Below are positions 1-11,070 of a DNA stretch of 64,000 nucleotides, in pieces. The notes beneath the pieces were generated by a model. That model did not search any database and was not told where the DNA came from. It saw nothing but the letters and a program-made list of their open reading frames with translations. The stretch lies in NCBI GenBank assembly GCA_023055355.1, contig JALJCS010000054.1:1736001-1800000 (forward strand), given 5' to 3'. A program made the position numbers and the translations under genes. Every line of letters begins with the position of its first letter. Positions within the stretch are counted from its first letter, which is position 1. The DNA comes from Agelaius tricolor (taxonomy: Eukaryota; Chordata; Aves; Passeriformes; Icteridae).

Positions 1-250
1 CCCCCCTGCAGGGCCCAGGTCATTGGGTATTGGGTTAAAAGTGGAAATAATTCAGGTGTCATTTCTTAATTGGACAGTTTATCCTTCAAAAGCCTTGTAG
101 AGAGAGACAGGGCTCCATTTTTAGTGTGTTGGAGTGAAATGCTGCAGAACTCAGGGTCTGTGAGACTGGGACAGAGATAAGAACTGATAAACATCTGAGT
201 AAGAACAAGAAATGCCATCTCAAGCATTTAATCCCGACCTTGGCAAGAAG
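1..250 (+). mobile_element. LTR-like interspersed repeat, copy A
   Basis: This stretch matches two other places in the window (1095-1240 and about 46375-46790) with shared blocks such as ATTGGGTTAAAAG, CAGGTGTCA and TTAATTGGACAGTTTA. Non-tandem recurrence in one orientation marks it as a dispersed element. Size and composition suggest an avian LTR, but no retroviral coding sequence is attached, so the class is inferred. Confidence 0.55.
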
Positions 251-261
251 AAAGGGAGATT

Positions 262-385
262 CCACACCTGGGTACCAACATCTCCGGGGTACCAGCATCT
301 TTGGGTACCAAAATCCCCTGGGTACCAGCATCCCCCGGGTACCAAAATCCCCTGGGTGCCAGCATTCCCTGGGTACAAGGACCAT
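262..385. repeat. Minisatellite, about 17-bp GGGTACCA unit
   Basis: About seven degenerate units built on CTGGGTACCAGCATCCC and CTGGGTACCAAAATCCC, directly abutting LTR-like copy A. Confidence 0.8.
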
Positions 386-908
386 TCAGGGTGCCAGGGC
401 TCTCTGAGTCTCTGAGTCCCAGCGTTCCCTTTCCCGGGGAAGCAGCCCGTGTCCCGGCGGTGCTGCGGGATGAGAGGACAAAATGCCACCATAACTTTTA
501 TTTCCCTTTCCCGGCATTTTCCGTCACCAGCTGAGGGCGTCCCGAGACCGGGGAACAGAGCCCGGCTGGCCCGGGAATGCCTCTGGAAAAGCAGCGGGGT
601 GTGGGGAGGGCATGGAGCGGGGTTCCAGCCTCCTCCTGCCTCCACACCCATCTTTTGGGATCATTTTGGAATTAGGGACCCGCGTCCCGCCGCCGGGGGC
701 TTTGCCAGAGGCTCGAGGAGGGGAAATACAAAAGGGTGTAAAAAATAAAGGAGTTTGGAGCTCCCCAGAGCTCTCCTAATTCCCGCAGCTCACCTGGGCA
801 GGTGTGTCCCAATGGATCCGTGTGTCCCCTGGGGAGCCACGGGATTTGGGCAGCGCTGTGTCCTGGGCTAGGGCTGAACCCTGCAGGGAGTGAGCCCAAA
901 ATGAGCTC
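386..908. other. Intergenic, no feature seen
   Basis: Mixed-composition sequence without a convincing ORF, repeat or motif cluster. Confidence 0.5.
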
Positions 909-936
909 TCCTACATCTCCTCCTTCTCCTTCTCCT

Positions 937-969
<33 letters not shown>

Positions 970-1240
970 TTCTCTTTCTCCTTCTCCTCTCTTTCTTTTT
1001 CTCCTTCTCCTTCTCCTTCTCCTTCTCCTTCTCCTTCTCCTTCTCCTTCTCCTTCTCCTTCTCCTTCTCCTTCTCCCTCCTTCTCCTTCTCCTTCTCCTT
1101 CTCCTTCTCCCCCATGGGTTTGGGTGATTTTGTGTCATTGGATAAAAAAGTCTCCATTGCAGGCCATGGGGTTAAAAGTAAAAATAATTCAGGTGTCGTT
1201 TCTTACCTGGACAGTTTATCCTTAAAGGCCTTGTAGAGAG
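909..1240 (+). mobile_element. LTR-like repeat copy B with expanded TTC/CTC tract
   Basis: The right part (1095-1240) is the same dispersed element as at 1-250 and 46.4-46.8 kb. The left part (911-1110) is a nearly pure pyrimidine run of CTTCTC units. The 46.4 kb copy carries a short tract (TTCTTCCTCCTTCTCC) at the same place, just before CATGGGTTTGGG, so the microsatellite appears to be an internal tract of the element that expanded here. Confidence 0.6.
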
Positions 1241-1880
1241 AGCAATTCCTGCTGGGAACTGAGTGCAGCTTTCAAGCCCAAAAACCCTCCAGCCCTGGGG
1301 TGTCCCTCAGGCAGTTCTGATTTCCCCCCAAATTCCACAGCTTCCCACTCTGCCTGCAGCAGCAAAACCCTGTGCAGGGCATTTTATCCCTTTTCCCTCT
1401 TTCCTCCCCTTTTCCTTCCCCCTGAGCAGTGCAGCAGGAGCTGTGCAGGTGCCTCCTGGGCTGAAATCCCTACAAAATGCTACAAGAGCAGTTTGGGGCA
1501 GGAGAGCAGGGCTCTGTGCCGTGTTTTGGGGTGACACTGCCCGCCCTGGGGACCCCCCTGAGCCCCTCCCCATGCTGGGCACACACTGTGCCCTTTGTGC
1601 CCGTGCTGGGCTGGGCTGAGCCGGCTCAGGCAGGAGCCAAAGCTGGGGCTGGGTTTTGTTGTGAGCAGGGCTGGGGGCCAGCAGCACCTAAAGCCCCTAA
1701 ATCCCCCCAGAATGAAACCCAGCTCAGCCCTGACCCCTCCCAAAGCAGGAGCTCCTGTGCCCCTCCTGAGGGGCCTCCTCCCTTTCCCTGAGCCCAGAAA
1801 TGCTGAGCTTGGCTTTTCCAGCCCCTTGGTGCCCGGGGCCAAAGGTGCAGGAGCTGCTGCCCTGCCAGGGGATGGAACTG
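1241..1880. other. Intergenic, no feature seen
   Basis: GC-moderate sequence; ORFs on both strands show no recognisable protein similarity. Confidence 0.5.
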
Positions 1881-1883
1881 TGG

Positions 1884-1995
1884 GACCCAGGATGGCACTA
1901 AACGACCCAGGATGGCACTGAAGGGCCCAGGATGGCACTAAAGGACCCAGGATGGCACTGTGGGACCCAGGATGGCACTGTGGGACCCAGGAGCT
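1884..1995. repeat. Minisatellite, about 20-bp GGACCCAGGATGGCACT unit
   Basis: About five to six tandem copies of a GGACCCAGGATGGCACT core. Confidence 0.8.
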
Positions 1996-2380
1996 GCTGC
2001 CCTGCCAGGGGGATGACACTAAACAACACGAGTGCCTACACCAAGGTGGAAAAAGAAAAGTTTCTTTTCTGATTCCAGCATTTATAGATTTCCAAAAGTG
2101 GCAGGGGATTGCAGGGTGACAGTGCCACCTCTCCAATGACACTGGACAAAGCAACAGTCCATCAGATTTCTCCTCCTCCATAAAAGAATGCAAACCAATG
2201 AGTTATTTACAGAAAGTGGGTGAGAAAGTTCACTACAAGAATGTCATCATCAGAAGGCTTAGGAAATCTTAAAAAACCAGGGTGACAGGGGGAAAGGGCT
2301 GGTGGTGCCCACACAGGGACCCCCACCCTGCACAGCCCCGGGGATGGCCCTGGAGACACGTCCTGCATCCAAAGGCACAA
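1996..2380. other. AT-richer unclassified sequence
   Basis: Less GC-rich than its surroundings, bounded by arrays on both sides. It may be a decayed LTR or other transposon piece; nothing decisive is visible. Confidence 0.3.
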
Positions 2381-2384
2381 GCCA

Positions 2385-2585
2385 GGAGCTGTTTGGGATG
2401 TCCTGGAGCTGTGCAGGGATGTCCTGGAGCTGTGCAGGGATGTCCCGGAGCTGTTTGGGATGTCCTGGAGTTGTTTGGGATGTCCTGGAGCTGTTTGGGA
2501 TGTCCTGGAGTTGTTTGGGATGTCCCGGAGCTGTTTGGGATGTCCTGGAGCTGTTTGGGATGTCCTGGAGCTGTGCAGGGATGGG
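2385..2585. repeat. Minisatellite, 20-bp CTGTTTGGGATGTCCTGGAG unit
   Basis: About ten tandem 20-bp units with variants GTGCAGGGATGTCC and TTGTTTGGGATG. The open frames through it on both strands are repeat translations. Confidence 0.85.
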
Positions 2586-2929
2586 CAGGAGTGAACCTGA
2601 GTGATGGAACAACAAACCCCTTCCTGCTGAGCTGGGTCCTCACAGAGGCTCCTCCTGGGGGCTGGAGCCACTGCCTGTCCCCCTCCTGTCCCTCTGTCCG
2701 TCCTCATTCTCAGCCCTGGGAGCCATGTCCAGCCATGTCCCCTCCTCGCTGTCCCCTGGTTTTGGTGGCCTCAGAAGCAGCTCCAGCACAGGGGGTTCTG
2801 CCCTCAGGTGAGGCCACACCTGCAGAGCTGCCCCAGCCCTGGCTGCTGCCCAAGGCAAGGTGGGAATTGTGTCCCTGTGCCCCTCCCTGAGGTGAGAGCC
2901 CACCTGCAGAGCTGCCCCAGCCCTGGGGC
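2586..2929. other. Intergenic with a short direct duplication
   Basis: Contains two copies of an approximately 35-bp segment around ACCTGCAGAGCTGCCCCAG (near 2820 and 2905). No gene seen. Confidence 0.4.
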
Positions 2930-3395
2930 CAACAGCAGGAGGACGTGGAGCTGCTGGAGAGAGCCCAGAGGAGGCCCCGGAGCTGCTGCAGGGCTGGAGC
3001 CCCTCTGCTCTGGAGCCAGGCTGGCAGAGCTGGGAATGTTCCCCTGGAGAAGGGAAGGCTCCAGGCAGAGCTCAGAGCCCCTGGCAGGGCCTGCAGGGGC
3101 TCCAGGAGAGCTGCAGAGGGGCTGGGGACAAGGCCTGCAGGGACAGGAGCCAGGGAATGGCTCCCACTGGGAAAGGGGAGATTGGGCTGGGATCTTGGCA
3201 AGGAATTCCTGGCTGGGCTGGAATTCCCAGATTTGCTGGGGCTGCCCCTGGATCCCTGGCAGTGCCCAAGGCCAGGTTGGACACTGGGGCTTGGATCCAC
3301 CTGGGATCATGGAATCATCCTCGTGCCCATGGATGGGGATGGAATGGGAATGGGATTTAGGGTCCTTCCCAACCCATTCCATGGATTCTCTCAGG
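2930..3395 (+). mobile_element. CR1 LINE 3' fragment (+)
   Basis: Carries the avian CR1 3' landmarks in order: GCTGGAGAGAGCCCAGAGG, GCTGGGAATGTTCCCCTGG, the GTGCCCAAGGCCAGGTTGGA block and a tail with CCTTCCCAACCCATTCCATG. A closely similar copy lies at 56425-56780. Truncated, non-coding 5' deletion product. Confidence 0.8.
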
Positions 3396-3644
3396 TCCTT
3401 CTCTCCCCACTGCCTCTCTCCAGGGGGTTTCTGGGTTTCCAGCATCTCCTGGTGTTCCCTGGCTGTGATCATTCCCTGCAATGACTCTCCTGGTCCATGG
3501 CACAGGAGCAGCTCCGTGCTGGGTTCCCAGGAATCCAGGGAATGATCCCATTCCTGAGGCTGCTGGGGCTCCAGGGATGCTGGGGAGGGATTTTCCCTGC
3601 AGGGCCAGGAGCTGCATCCCAGATCCTCTGGGTTCCTTCCCATT

Positions 3645-3955
3645 GGGCATTCCAGGATTAATATTTGGAATATGGAATTCTTCTGATCACGACATTCTAG
3701 GATTCATATTTAGAATGTGGAATTCTTCCCACTGGGATATTCTAGGATTCTGGTGAGGAATGTGGAATTCTTCCCATCAGGGCATTCCAGGATTCCTATT
3801 TGGAACATGGAATTCTTCCCATTAGGGCATTCCAGAATTCCTGTTTGGAATATGGAATTCTTCCCATTGGGCTATTCCAGGATTCCTGTGTGGAATATGG
3901 AATTCTTCCCATTGGGCTATTCCAGGATTCCTGTGTGGAATTTGGAATCCTTCCT
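3645..3955. repeat. Minisatellite, about 42-bp unit
   Basis: About seven units of the form GGCATTCCAGGATTCC, then TTTGGAATATGGAATTCTTC, then CCATT. It interrupts CR1-type sequence: a CR1 tail block follows directly (CACCTGGGACAGTGGGAGG). Confidence 0.85.
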
Positions 3956-4015
3956 CCACCTGGGACAGTGGGAGGTGTCCCTGCCCATGGAACAAGGTGA
4001 TCCTTGAGGTCCCCC
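3955..4015 (+). mobile_element. CR1 LINE tail fragment (+)
   Basis: The blocks GACAGTGGGAGGTGTCCCTG and GGTGATCCTTGAGGTCC correspond to the CR1 3' end. Confidence 0.6.
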
Positions 4016-4129
4016 CATCCCAAAGGCTTTGATGGGTCAGGGCCCCATTAATGGGTAACGAGGCCAGTGAGGAGCTCACAGATTAACCCAGGGCTGAGCA
4101 GAGCAGAGCTCGGGGCTGAGCTGTCCTGG

Positions 4130-4225
4130 CCCAGAGAGCTTCCCTGCCTTAATGAGTAATTAATTCATTTGCTGTGGAGGTTAATGAGGAGGCAGTGCAG
4201 AAACGATCTGTGATTAATTAAACCA
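4130..4225. promoter_or_regulatory. Candidate conserved element rich in homeodomain sites
   Basis: Short AT-rich island in GC-rich surroundings with clustered TAATTAATTC, GGTTAATGAGG and GATTAATTAAACC. Such TAAT clusters are typical of developmental enhancers. Function is inferred from composition and from proximity to EMX1 only. Confidence 0.3.
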
Positions 4226-4261
4226 CCTTGAGCTGTGCAGGCACAGCAGCTGAGCTGGGCT

Positions 4262-4500
4262 GGAGCTGAGCTGGGCCTAGGGATGGATCCAAGCTGGGCC
4301 TAGGGATGGATCCAAACTGGGTCTAGGGATGGATCTAACATGGGATTAGGACTGGATCCAAACTGGGCCTAGGGCTGGATCTAAACTGGGCCTAGGGCTG
4401 GATCCAAACTGGGTCTAGGGATGGATCCAAACTGGGCCTAGGACTGGATCCAGGCTGGGCCTAGGGCTGGATCCAAGCTGGGCCTAGGGCTGGATCCCGA
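4262..4500. repeat. Minisatellite, about 24-bp CTGGGCCTAGGGCTGGATCC unit
   Basis: About ten tandem units with single-base variants (GGGATGGATCC, ACTGGGTCTAGGG). Confidence 0.85.
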
Positions 4501-4689
4501 CTTTGGTGTCGCGCCTGGAGCTGGTCTGGACCTACCAATCCCAGCAGGGGTTGGAGTGGGCCCTGCAGACCAACAGCCACCCCCATGCCAGTGGGAAAAG
4601 CTGCAGAAATTGGTTTTCCCTTGGTTTTTCTGTAGACCACCCAAAGCCAGACTCTGTCTTGCTCAGCCTAGTGCATTTCAAGCCTCCTT

Positions 4690-4790
4690 CCCAGAATCCT
4701 GGAATCCCAGAAGGGTTTGGTTGGAATGGACCTTAAAGCTCATCCAGCCCCAACCCCCTGCCCTGGGCAGCAGTTTTTAAAACACTTCTC
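4690..4790 (-). mobile_element. CR1 LINE tail fragment (-)
   Basis: Reverse-complement CR1 3' end: TTGGTTGGAATGGACCTTAA followed by AGCTCATCCAGCCCCAACCC. Confidence 0.75.
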
Positions 4791-4879
4791 AATTTCCCCA
4801 TCTCTAAATAAATAAAAACCTGAATCCAACACCAGGTGAGCCAGGCACATCCAGCACACCTGCACTCCTCATCCTCCAC

Positions 4880-5370
4880 CTGCCCTCAAAACCTTCCTGA
4901 GCACGGGATGCTCCCAGAGAATCCCTGGCATTCCCATCCTGCTGGGATCCCCATCCTGGCAGGCTCAGGAAGATCCCAGCTCTGAGTTCAGGCATAAAGG
5001 GTGAGAAAATCCTGTCCATCCCTCCTGTGCTGGTGGCTCAGCCCTTTCCCAAACACGGGATGAGCCCAGTGAATCCCTATCCTTCCAGGGACTTAGGGAT
5101 GCCAGGAAGCCCTGAAAGATCCTCAGCTCTGGGTTCAGACAGAAAAAGGGACCAAGCTCTCATCTCTGCTGTACACGGGACAATCCCACGGCATGAATTC
5201 CTGGCATTCCCATCCTGCTGGGATCCCGATCCTGGCAGGCTCAGGAAGATCCCAGTTCTGAGTTCAGACAGAAAGGGAGAGAAAACCATGCCCATCCCTC
5301 CTGTGCTGATGATCCCAGTGAATCCCTGTCCTTCCCATGCTTTTGGAAGACTCCAGCTCCAAGTTGAGGC
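4880..5370. repeat. Degenerate tandem repeat, about 140-bp unit
   Basis: Three to four diverged copies sharing CATCCTGCTGGGATCCC, CAGGCTCAGGAAGATCCCAG, CTGAGTTCAGGCA and CCCATCCCTCCTGTGCTG. Confidence 0.7.
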
Positions 5371-5424
5371 AGGAAGGGCGATCCCCCTGCGCTGCTCCCA
5401 CCCCGAGCGGGATGCCCCGGGGCT

Positions 5425-6075
5425 CACAGCCCGTGTCCCTCCCCGGGGCTCTCTCCCCGCGTCTCTCCCCGGTACCTGCAGCCCGTGGCCCTCTCTGTGT
5501 CTCTCCCCGGGGCTCGCAGCCTGTGCTCCTCCCGGTGTTGCTCCCCGTGTCCCTCCCCGTGTGGCTGCCCGGGGCCGTTCGGGCGGGCCGTGCCCTTCCC
5601 CGGTCCCTGCAGTCCTCCCCGGAGTTCGCTCCCCGTGTCCCTCCCCGGAGCTCTCTCCCCGTGTCTCTCCCCGTGTCCCTCCCCGTGTCCCTCCCCGGGA
5701 CTCGCAGCCTGGGTCGCTCCCCGGTACCCGCAGCCCGTGTCCCTCCGCGGTACCAGCTCCCCCTGTGGCTCCCCAGGGCTTGCTCCCCCTGTCTCTCTCC
5801 GTGTCCCTCCCCGGGGCTCACAGCCCGTGTCCCTCCCCGTGTCCCTCCCCGGTACCCTCCGCCCGTGCCGCTGCCCGGGGCTCGCTCCCCGTGTCCCTCC
5901 CCGTGTCCTTCCCCGGTACCCTCCGCCCGTGTCCCTCCCCGGGTCTCGCTCCCCGTGTGCCTCCCGGTGTTGCTCCCCGTGTCCCTCCCCGGTACCCTCC
6001 GCCCGTGCCGCTGCCCGGGGCTCGCTCCCCGTGTCCCTCCCCGGTACCCTCCGCCCGTGCCGCTCGCCGGTCCCC
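5425..6075. repeat. GC-rich minisatellite, GTGTCCCTCCCCGG unit
   Basis: Dense array of 12-40-bp units built from CCCGTGTCCCTCCCCGGGGC and CCCGGTACCCTCCGCCCGTG. Long ORFs on both strands here (up to about 400 codons) are repeat translations. Confidence 0.85.
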
Positions 6076-6084
6076 GCTCGGGGC

Positions 6085-6960
6085 CGTGCCGCGGTTCGGA
6101 GCGGAGCGGGGCCGGGAGCCGCATTCACATTCCTGCCGCGAGCGCACTTGTCAGCCGAGCTGTCAGTGCCGCCGTAATGGGGCCACGGCGGTCACTCGTG
6201 TTGGGAGTAAACACAGCCGAATCTGAGAAAACAAGAGCAGAGCCCCGAGCTCCCGGCACGGCGGCAGAGCCCCGCCGCTCCCGGGGGCGGTGCCCGGGCT
6301 GCCCCCGCCGCCCGCCCCGAACACCCCCGGCGGGGATGGGGGGCGCTGCCCGGCACCCCCGGAATGTGATGCGGGCTTCAAAAGGGATGGTTTGGGACGT
6401 GCAGGGACATCCCCGGCCTGCAGCTGCTCGGGGACACGAGGCGGTGGAGCCGCAGCTCGGTGACTTCCAGCACAAACAGCCCACACAAACACCTGCACGA
6501 AGCGGCCGGAGCGCTTGGTTCTGATTTTTGGAGCTTAAAACTTGAGTTTTGCACATCCCTGAGCCCGTTCGGAGTGAGGGTCCAGCCTCCCTGTCACCCC
6601 TCAGCATCCCCCGGGAGCCCTGCGCTCCTCCTGCCACCCCCAGCGGTGTCACCAGCGCCGGAGGGGACACCTGGGCAGGTGGGATGGAGCCGGCTCGGCA
6701 GCAGCACGGGGAGGGACCGGGGGGTCCGTGGGGCCGCAGCCCCGAGGAGGAGGAGGAGGAAGAGGAAGAGCAGCTCTGGGAGCCGTCATTGCCGCTTCTT
6801 CGTTTGGGAACATTCCCCCAACTCTCAAAGGCTCCAACAAAGGGGCGGCCGCGCTGAAAAGCCGCGGCTTTGGGACAAAAGAGGGGATGGGGCGGCCGAG
6901 GGCTGAGCGGGCACAGCGCCGGCCGTGCCCCATCTCCTGCTCCATCCCTCACCCCCAAAT
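6085..6960. promoter_or_regulatory. CpG-rich stretch with candidate conserved core
   Basis: Unique, CpG-rich sequence without a recognisable coding exon. The block around 6110-6245 is non-repetitive and AT/GC balanced, so it is a candidate conserved element. I cannot tell whether it is a promoter, an enhancer or an unrecognised first exon. Confidence 0.3.
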
Positions 6961-7204
6961 CCATGCCAGACTGCTCTCCCTTTATTCACAGCCACAACCC
7001 CTAAAAAAGCTGCAAACGCCACCGAATATTTCCTGCGGGCGGGGAGGGGAGCGGGCAGTTTTTATCCTCCTCCAAACCCGACGCGAAATGTTGGGGTCAC
7101 TCCTCCTTTGAAATCCCCCGCGGCCTTTCTTCCCATTAAACCAGCTCCCAGCTCAGAAGTTTCTTCCCCCCCCTCCCCCCCCTCCCCGTTTTTTTGGTTG
7201 TGTT

Positions 7205-7545
7205 TTGTTTTTTTTTTTTAATTTAATAATAAAGCATCTCAGATCTCGGAGCTGCAACTCATCTCACACCTAAGCGAGATTGCGTTTTGCACAAGCCTTT
7301 CAGCTGTTTTCTCAATCTCTCCTCTGTCTCATTCTCAATTCAGGCAGTTGCTATAGGTATGTTTTAATCCCCAGCATGGTAGATTTTAATTAGTCTTTGT
7401 ACAGATGGCCAATTAACATTCATTACTTTTGCCTTGAGCGATTAATTATGAGTTTGGATAGAAGGGGAGATGCAGACAGGAAAGATGGGCAGGTGAATAA
7501 AAAAAGGGATTTTAATCAGAGTTTGGGAATTTTTTTTCCCTTTCT
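7205..7545. promoter_or_regulatory. Candidate distal enhancer (AT-rich conserved-like island)
   Basis: An abrupt AT-rich, repeat-free island about 11 kb upstream of EMX1. It contains TTTTAATTAGTC, GGCCAATTAACATTC, GCGATTAATTATGAG and GGGATTTTAATCAG. Composition and clustered homeodomain sites are those of vertebrate non-coding enhancers; conservation itself cannot be shown here. Confidence 0.4.
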
Positions 7546-7559
7546 GGTTTATATATATA

Positions 7560-8080
7560 CACACGCACATGGGAAGAGGAGGGAAAAGAGGCGACACGGT
7601 GCGAGTCACATTCCCAGAGAGCCATTCCAGCCCCGGAGCCGCGGGAACGCCACCTCCAGCCGGGGATGCTGCGGGGCCGCGGGGCCGCCAAAGCCCTCGC
7701 AGGGATGGAGCAAGCGAGGCAGGGAGAGCTGGAGTGACCCCACTGCCTGTGCCCGCCTGGGAATCCGCATCCCAAAGGATTTGGGTGCCTGGGCATCCCG
7801 CCCTTGCGGCTGGAGCGGTGCCAGGGCGCTGGGGACAGCGGTGACACAGAGCGGTGACACAGAGCGGTGACACAGAGCCGCGTCTCGGTGCGCAGGACGG
7901 GCCCCGCGATTGTCCCCTCCCGAGCCCCGGTGACACGTCGCTAATTCTTCCTAATTGATTTTTCACGCCGCTGGGAGGGAGACGGTGACATCCAACAAGA
8001 GAGCGCTGATGTCGGGGCTTTCTGCGGCATGAAAGGGGCCGGCGGCTCCCCCCGAGCCCGGATGCCTCCGCCGGGGATGG
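7560..8080. other. CpG-rich unique sequence, no gene seen
   Basis: Contains CpG-rich unique sequence and a short GCGGTGACACAGA triplication near 7850. No exon recognised. Confidence 0.4.
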
Positions 8081-8084
8081 GTAG

Positions 8085-8385
8085 CCATGGTAGCCGGGCT
8101 GGGCCAGCCTCTGCCGGGCTGCCGTGCCAGCCTCTCCTGGGATGCCGTGCCAGGCTCTGCCAGGCTGGAGAAGCCTCTCCCGGGCTGCCGGGCCAGCCGT
8201 GCCAGGCTCTCCCGGGCCAGCCGTGCCAGGCTCTCCCGGGCCAGCCGTGCCAGCCTCTCCCGGGCTGGGCCAGGCTCTCCCATGCTGGACCAGGCTCTCC
8301 CGGGCTGGGCCAGCCTCTCCCGTGCTGGGCCAGGCTCTCCCGTGCCGTGCCAGCCTCTGCCGGGCTGCCGTGCCAGCCTCTATTG
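8085..8385. repeat. GC-rich minisatellite, CCGTGCCAGGCTCTCCCGGG unit
   Basis: Tandem units of about 15-20 bp (CTGGGCCAGGCTCTCC, CCGTGCCAGCCTCTGCC). Confidence 0.85.
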
Positions 8386-8394
8386 CGGGACAAG

Positions 8395-8925
8395 GACTGG
8401 AGAGGGAGAGCAGCAAAGGGAAACTGTAAGGGGAGAGAGGAAAAGGGAAAACTGCAAGGGGAGAGCAGCAAGGGGAGAACAGCAAGGGGAGAGCAGGAAA
8501 GGGCGAGCAGGAAAGGGAAAACTGCAAGGGGAGAGCAGCAAGGGGGAAAAAACCAGCAAGGGGAAAGCAGTCAGGGAGAGCAGCGAAGGGAAAACTGCAC
8601 GGGGAGAGAGGCAAAGGGAGAGCAGCAAGGGGAGAGCAGGAAAAGGAGAGCAGAGAAGGGAGAACATTGAAGGGAAAACTGCAAGAGGAGAGCAGCAAAG
8701 GGAGAACTGCAAGGGGAAAGCAGCAAAGGGAAAGCAGGAAAGGGAAACAGGAAAGGGGGAAAAAACAGCAAGGGGAAAGTGGCAAAGGGAGAGCAGCGGC
8801 GGGAGAGCAGGAAAGGGAAAAATGCGAAGGGAAAACAGCAAAGGAAAAGAACAAGCAAGGGGAGAGCAGCAATGGGAAGGCAGAGCAGCAATGGGAAGGC
8901 AGAGCAGCAAAGCCCCTCGGGCCCC
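8395..8925. repeat. Purine-rich minisatellite, GGGGAGAGCAGCAAAGG unit
   Basis: More than 500 bp of strongly strand-biased purine repeats (AGCAAGGGGAGAGCAGGAAA, AGGGAAAACTGCAAGG). The 350-570-codon ORFs across it on both strands are repeat artefacts. Such tracts can form triplex DNA. Confidence 0.85.
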
Positions 8926-9179
8926 TCGGTGCCCCCTGCCTGGCACAGGGGCTGTGCCACATTCCTGCTGTGCCCACGGCCTGGGGGGCTGCAAGGGGCT
9001 GGTCCCACTGGCTCCTGTGGGAAATGGGATCCTGGAAGGATTTGGGGACAGGATCCATCCCACAGGACCCGCGGGGCTCACCCCAGAGCTGGGCTTGCTC
9101 TTTAGAGGGGCAGGAGGGACCGGAGCCCTCCCGGCACAGGGGGAGGTGGGGATGTGGCTGCTGTGACCTTGGCACGTGG

Positions 9180-9730
9180 GGGCCTGTGTCTGTGTCACCT
9201 GCACCCTGCCATGGCCTGTGGGTGGCTGTGTCACCTGTGTCCCAGAGGGGTCACCGGGTGACTGTGTCACCTGGATCCTGGCACAATCCCTAGTTGCTGT
9301 GCCACCTGGATCCCAGAGTGTTCCCTGGGTGGCTGTGTCACCTGGATCCTGGCACAGTCCCTGAATGTCTGTGTCACCCATTTCCCAGAGCATTCCCTGG
9401 GCGTCTGTCACCCATTTCCCAGAGTGTTCCATGGGTGGCTGTGTCACCCGGATCACGGCACAATCCCTGGCTGTCTGTGTCACCTGGATCCCAGAACGTT
9501 CCCTGGATGTTTTTGTCCCCTGGATCACGGCACAGTCCCTGGCTGTCTGTGTCACCTGTTTCCCAGAGTGTCCCATGGGTGTCTGTCTCCCCTGTTTCCC
9601 AGAGCATTCCCTGGATGTTTTTGTCCCCTGGATCACGGCACAGTCCCTGGCTGTCTGTGTCACCTGTTTCCCGGAGTGTCCCATGGGTGTCTGTCTCACC
9701 TGTTTCCCAGAGCATTCCCTGGGTGCCCCC
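9180..9730. repeat. Minisatellite, about 36-bp CTGTGTCACCTGGATCC unit
   Basis: About fifteen units alternating CACCTGGATCCCAGAGTGTT and CCTGGATCACGGCACAGTCC, with a higher-order duplication at 9470-9720. Confidence 0.85.
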
Positions 9731-10079
9731 CCAGCCTGGCAGTGCCCCTGAGGATCCCCCAGCTCACCCCACCACAGAGCTCTGGGCAGGGCTGGGTGCC
9801 CTGGAGCCCCAAACCCACCCTGGGCACCCCCAGGGCTCTGCTGCTGCCACCACCCCCTGCAGGAGCTGCAGCCCAGCTCTGCCACCTCAGGGAGCAGCGT
9901 GGCCTGGCCAGGCTGTCCCCTCCAGGTGACACACGGGTGGGACAGCCAGCAGGCAGCAGGAGGGCACCCAAACCCCTCTGAGCAGCTCGTGGGGCAGAGT
10001 TTGGGGCAGCCCAGGAGGCTCGGGGGGCTCCGTCCCCACCTGCAGAGCCGTGGCAGGGTATGGCCCTCTGCAAGTGTGT
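9731..10079. other. Unique GC-rich sequence, no feature seen
   Basis: No coding exon or repeat recognised between the array and the following AT-rich island. Confidence 0.4.
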
Positions 10080-10290
10080 GCCATGGAAATGTGCACATTT
10101 CCTAAAAGCAATATGGAACAGCTAAATATACTGCTCACAAATCTGTTTACACTAATAATGGCTGGGAGCCTGCCATCCATATGACTGCACGGAGCCATCG
10201 ATTCAGCACAAACTCCCTGCAAATCCCTCGCACGAGGAACAAACTCATGGCACTTCACATTGCCATTTTTCTCCCTTGGTTTTTTTCCTT
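10080..10290. promoter_or_regulatory. Candidate conserved non-coding element
   Basis: Repeat-free, balanced-composition island with GGAAATGTGCACATTTCC (near-palindrome), CACTAATAATGGC, CCATCCATATGAC and ATCGATTCAGC, between two minisatellites about 8 kb upstream of EMX1. Inferred regulatory. Confidence 0.35.
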
Positions 10291-10324
10291 TTTCTCCCTG
10301 CTTGTCGGGGAAGGGGGAGCAGGG

Positions 10325-11070
10325 ATTGACCCACAAACTCAGTGGGGTAAGCCCACGAACATGGTGGGATAAAGCCCCAAACCCAGTGGGTTAAACCCCC
10401 AAACTCAGTGGGGTAAGCCCACAAACATGGTGGGATAAAGCCCCAAACCCAGTGGGTTAAACCCCCAAACTCAGTGGGGTAAGCCCACAAACATGGTGGG
10501 ATAAAGCCCCAAACCCAGTGGGTTAAATCCCAAACATGGTGGGGTTAAACCCCCAAACCCAGTGGGATAAAGCCCCAAACAGAGTGGGATAAAGCCCCAA
10601 ACACGGTGGGTTAAACCCCCAAACATGGTGGGATAAAGCCCAAACCCAGTGGGTTAAACCCCAAACCCAGTGGGTTAAACCCCCAAACCCAGTGGGATAA
10701 ACCCCCAAACACAGTGGGATAAAGCCCCAAACCCAGTGGGTTAAACCTCCAAACCCAGTGGGATAAACCCCCAAACCCAGTGGGTTATAACCCCAAACCC
10801 AGTGGGATAAAGCCCCAAACCCCGTGGGATAAAGCCCCAAACCCCGTGGGATAAAGCCCCAACCCCAGTGGGTTAAAGCCCCAACCCCAGTGGGTTAAAC
10901 CCCCAAACGCAGTGGGATAAACTCCCAAACACTGTGGGGTTAGCACACAAACCCAGTGGGTTAAAGCCCCAACCCCAGTGGGATAAAGCCCCAAACCCAG
11001 TGGAATAAAGCCCCAAACCCAGTGGGATAAAGCCCCAACCCCAGTGGGATAAAGCCCCAACCCCAGCCCC
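10325..11070. repeat. Minisatellite, 22-25-bp AGTGGGATAAAGCCCCAAACC unit
   Basis: About thirty units with two main forms, GGGATAAAGCCCCAAACC and GGGTTAAACCCCCAAAC. Minus-strand frames give a hydrophobic GFIPLGLGLYPTG-type repeat peptide, not a gene. Confidence 0.9.

Noticed and set aside
5027..6524. Pro/Arg/Ser-rich ORFs of nearly 400 codons on the plus strand
   Set aside because: They cover the CCCGTGTCCCTCC minisatellite; all frames are open because of GC-rich repeats without stops.
7442..10098. Minus-strand ORFs of 570-580 codons
   Set aside because: They run through the purine-rich and GCCAGGCTCTCC minisatellites; composition is repeat-driven and no domain is visible.
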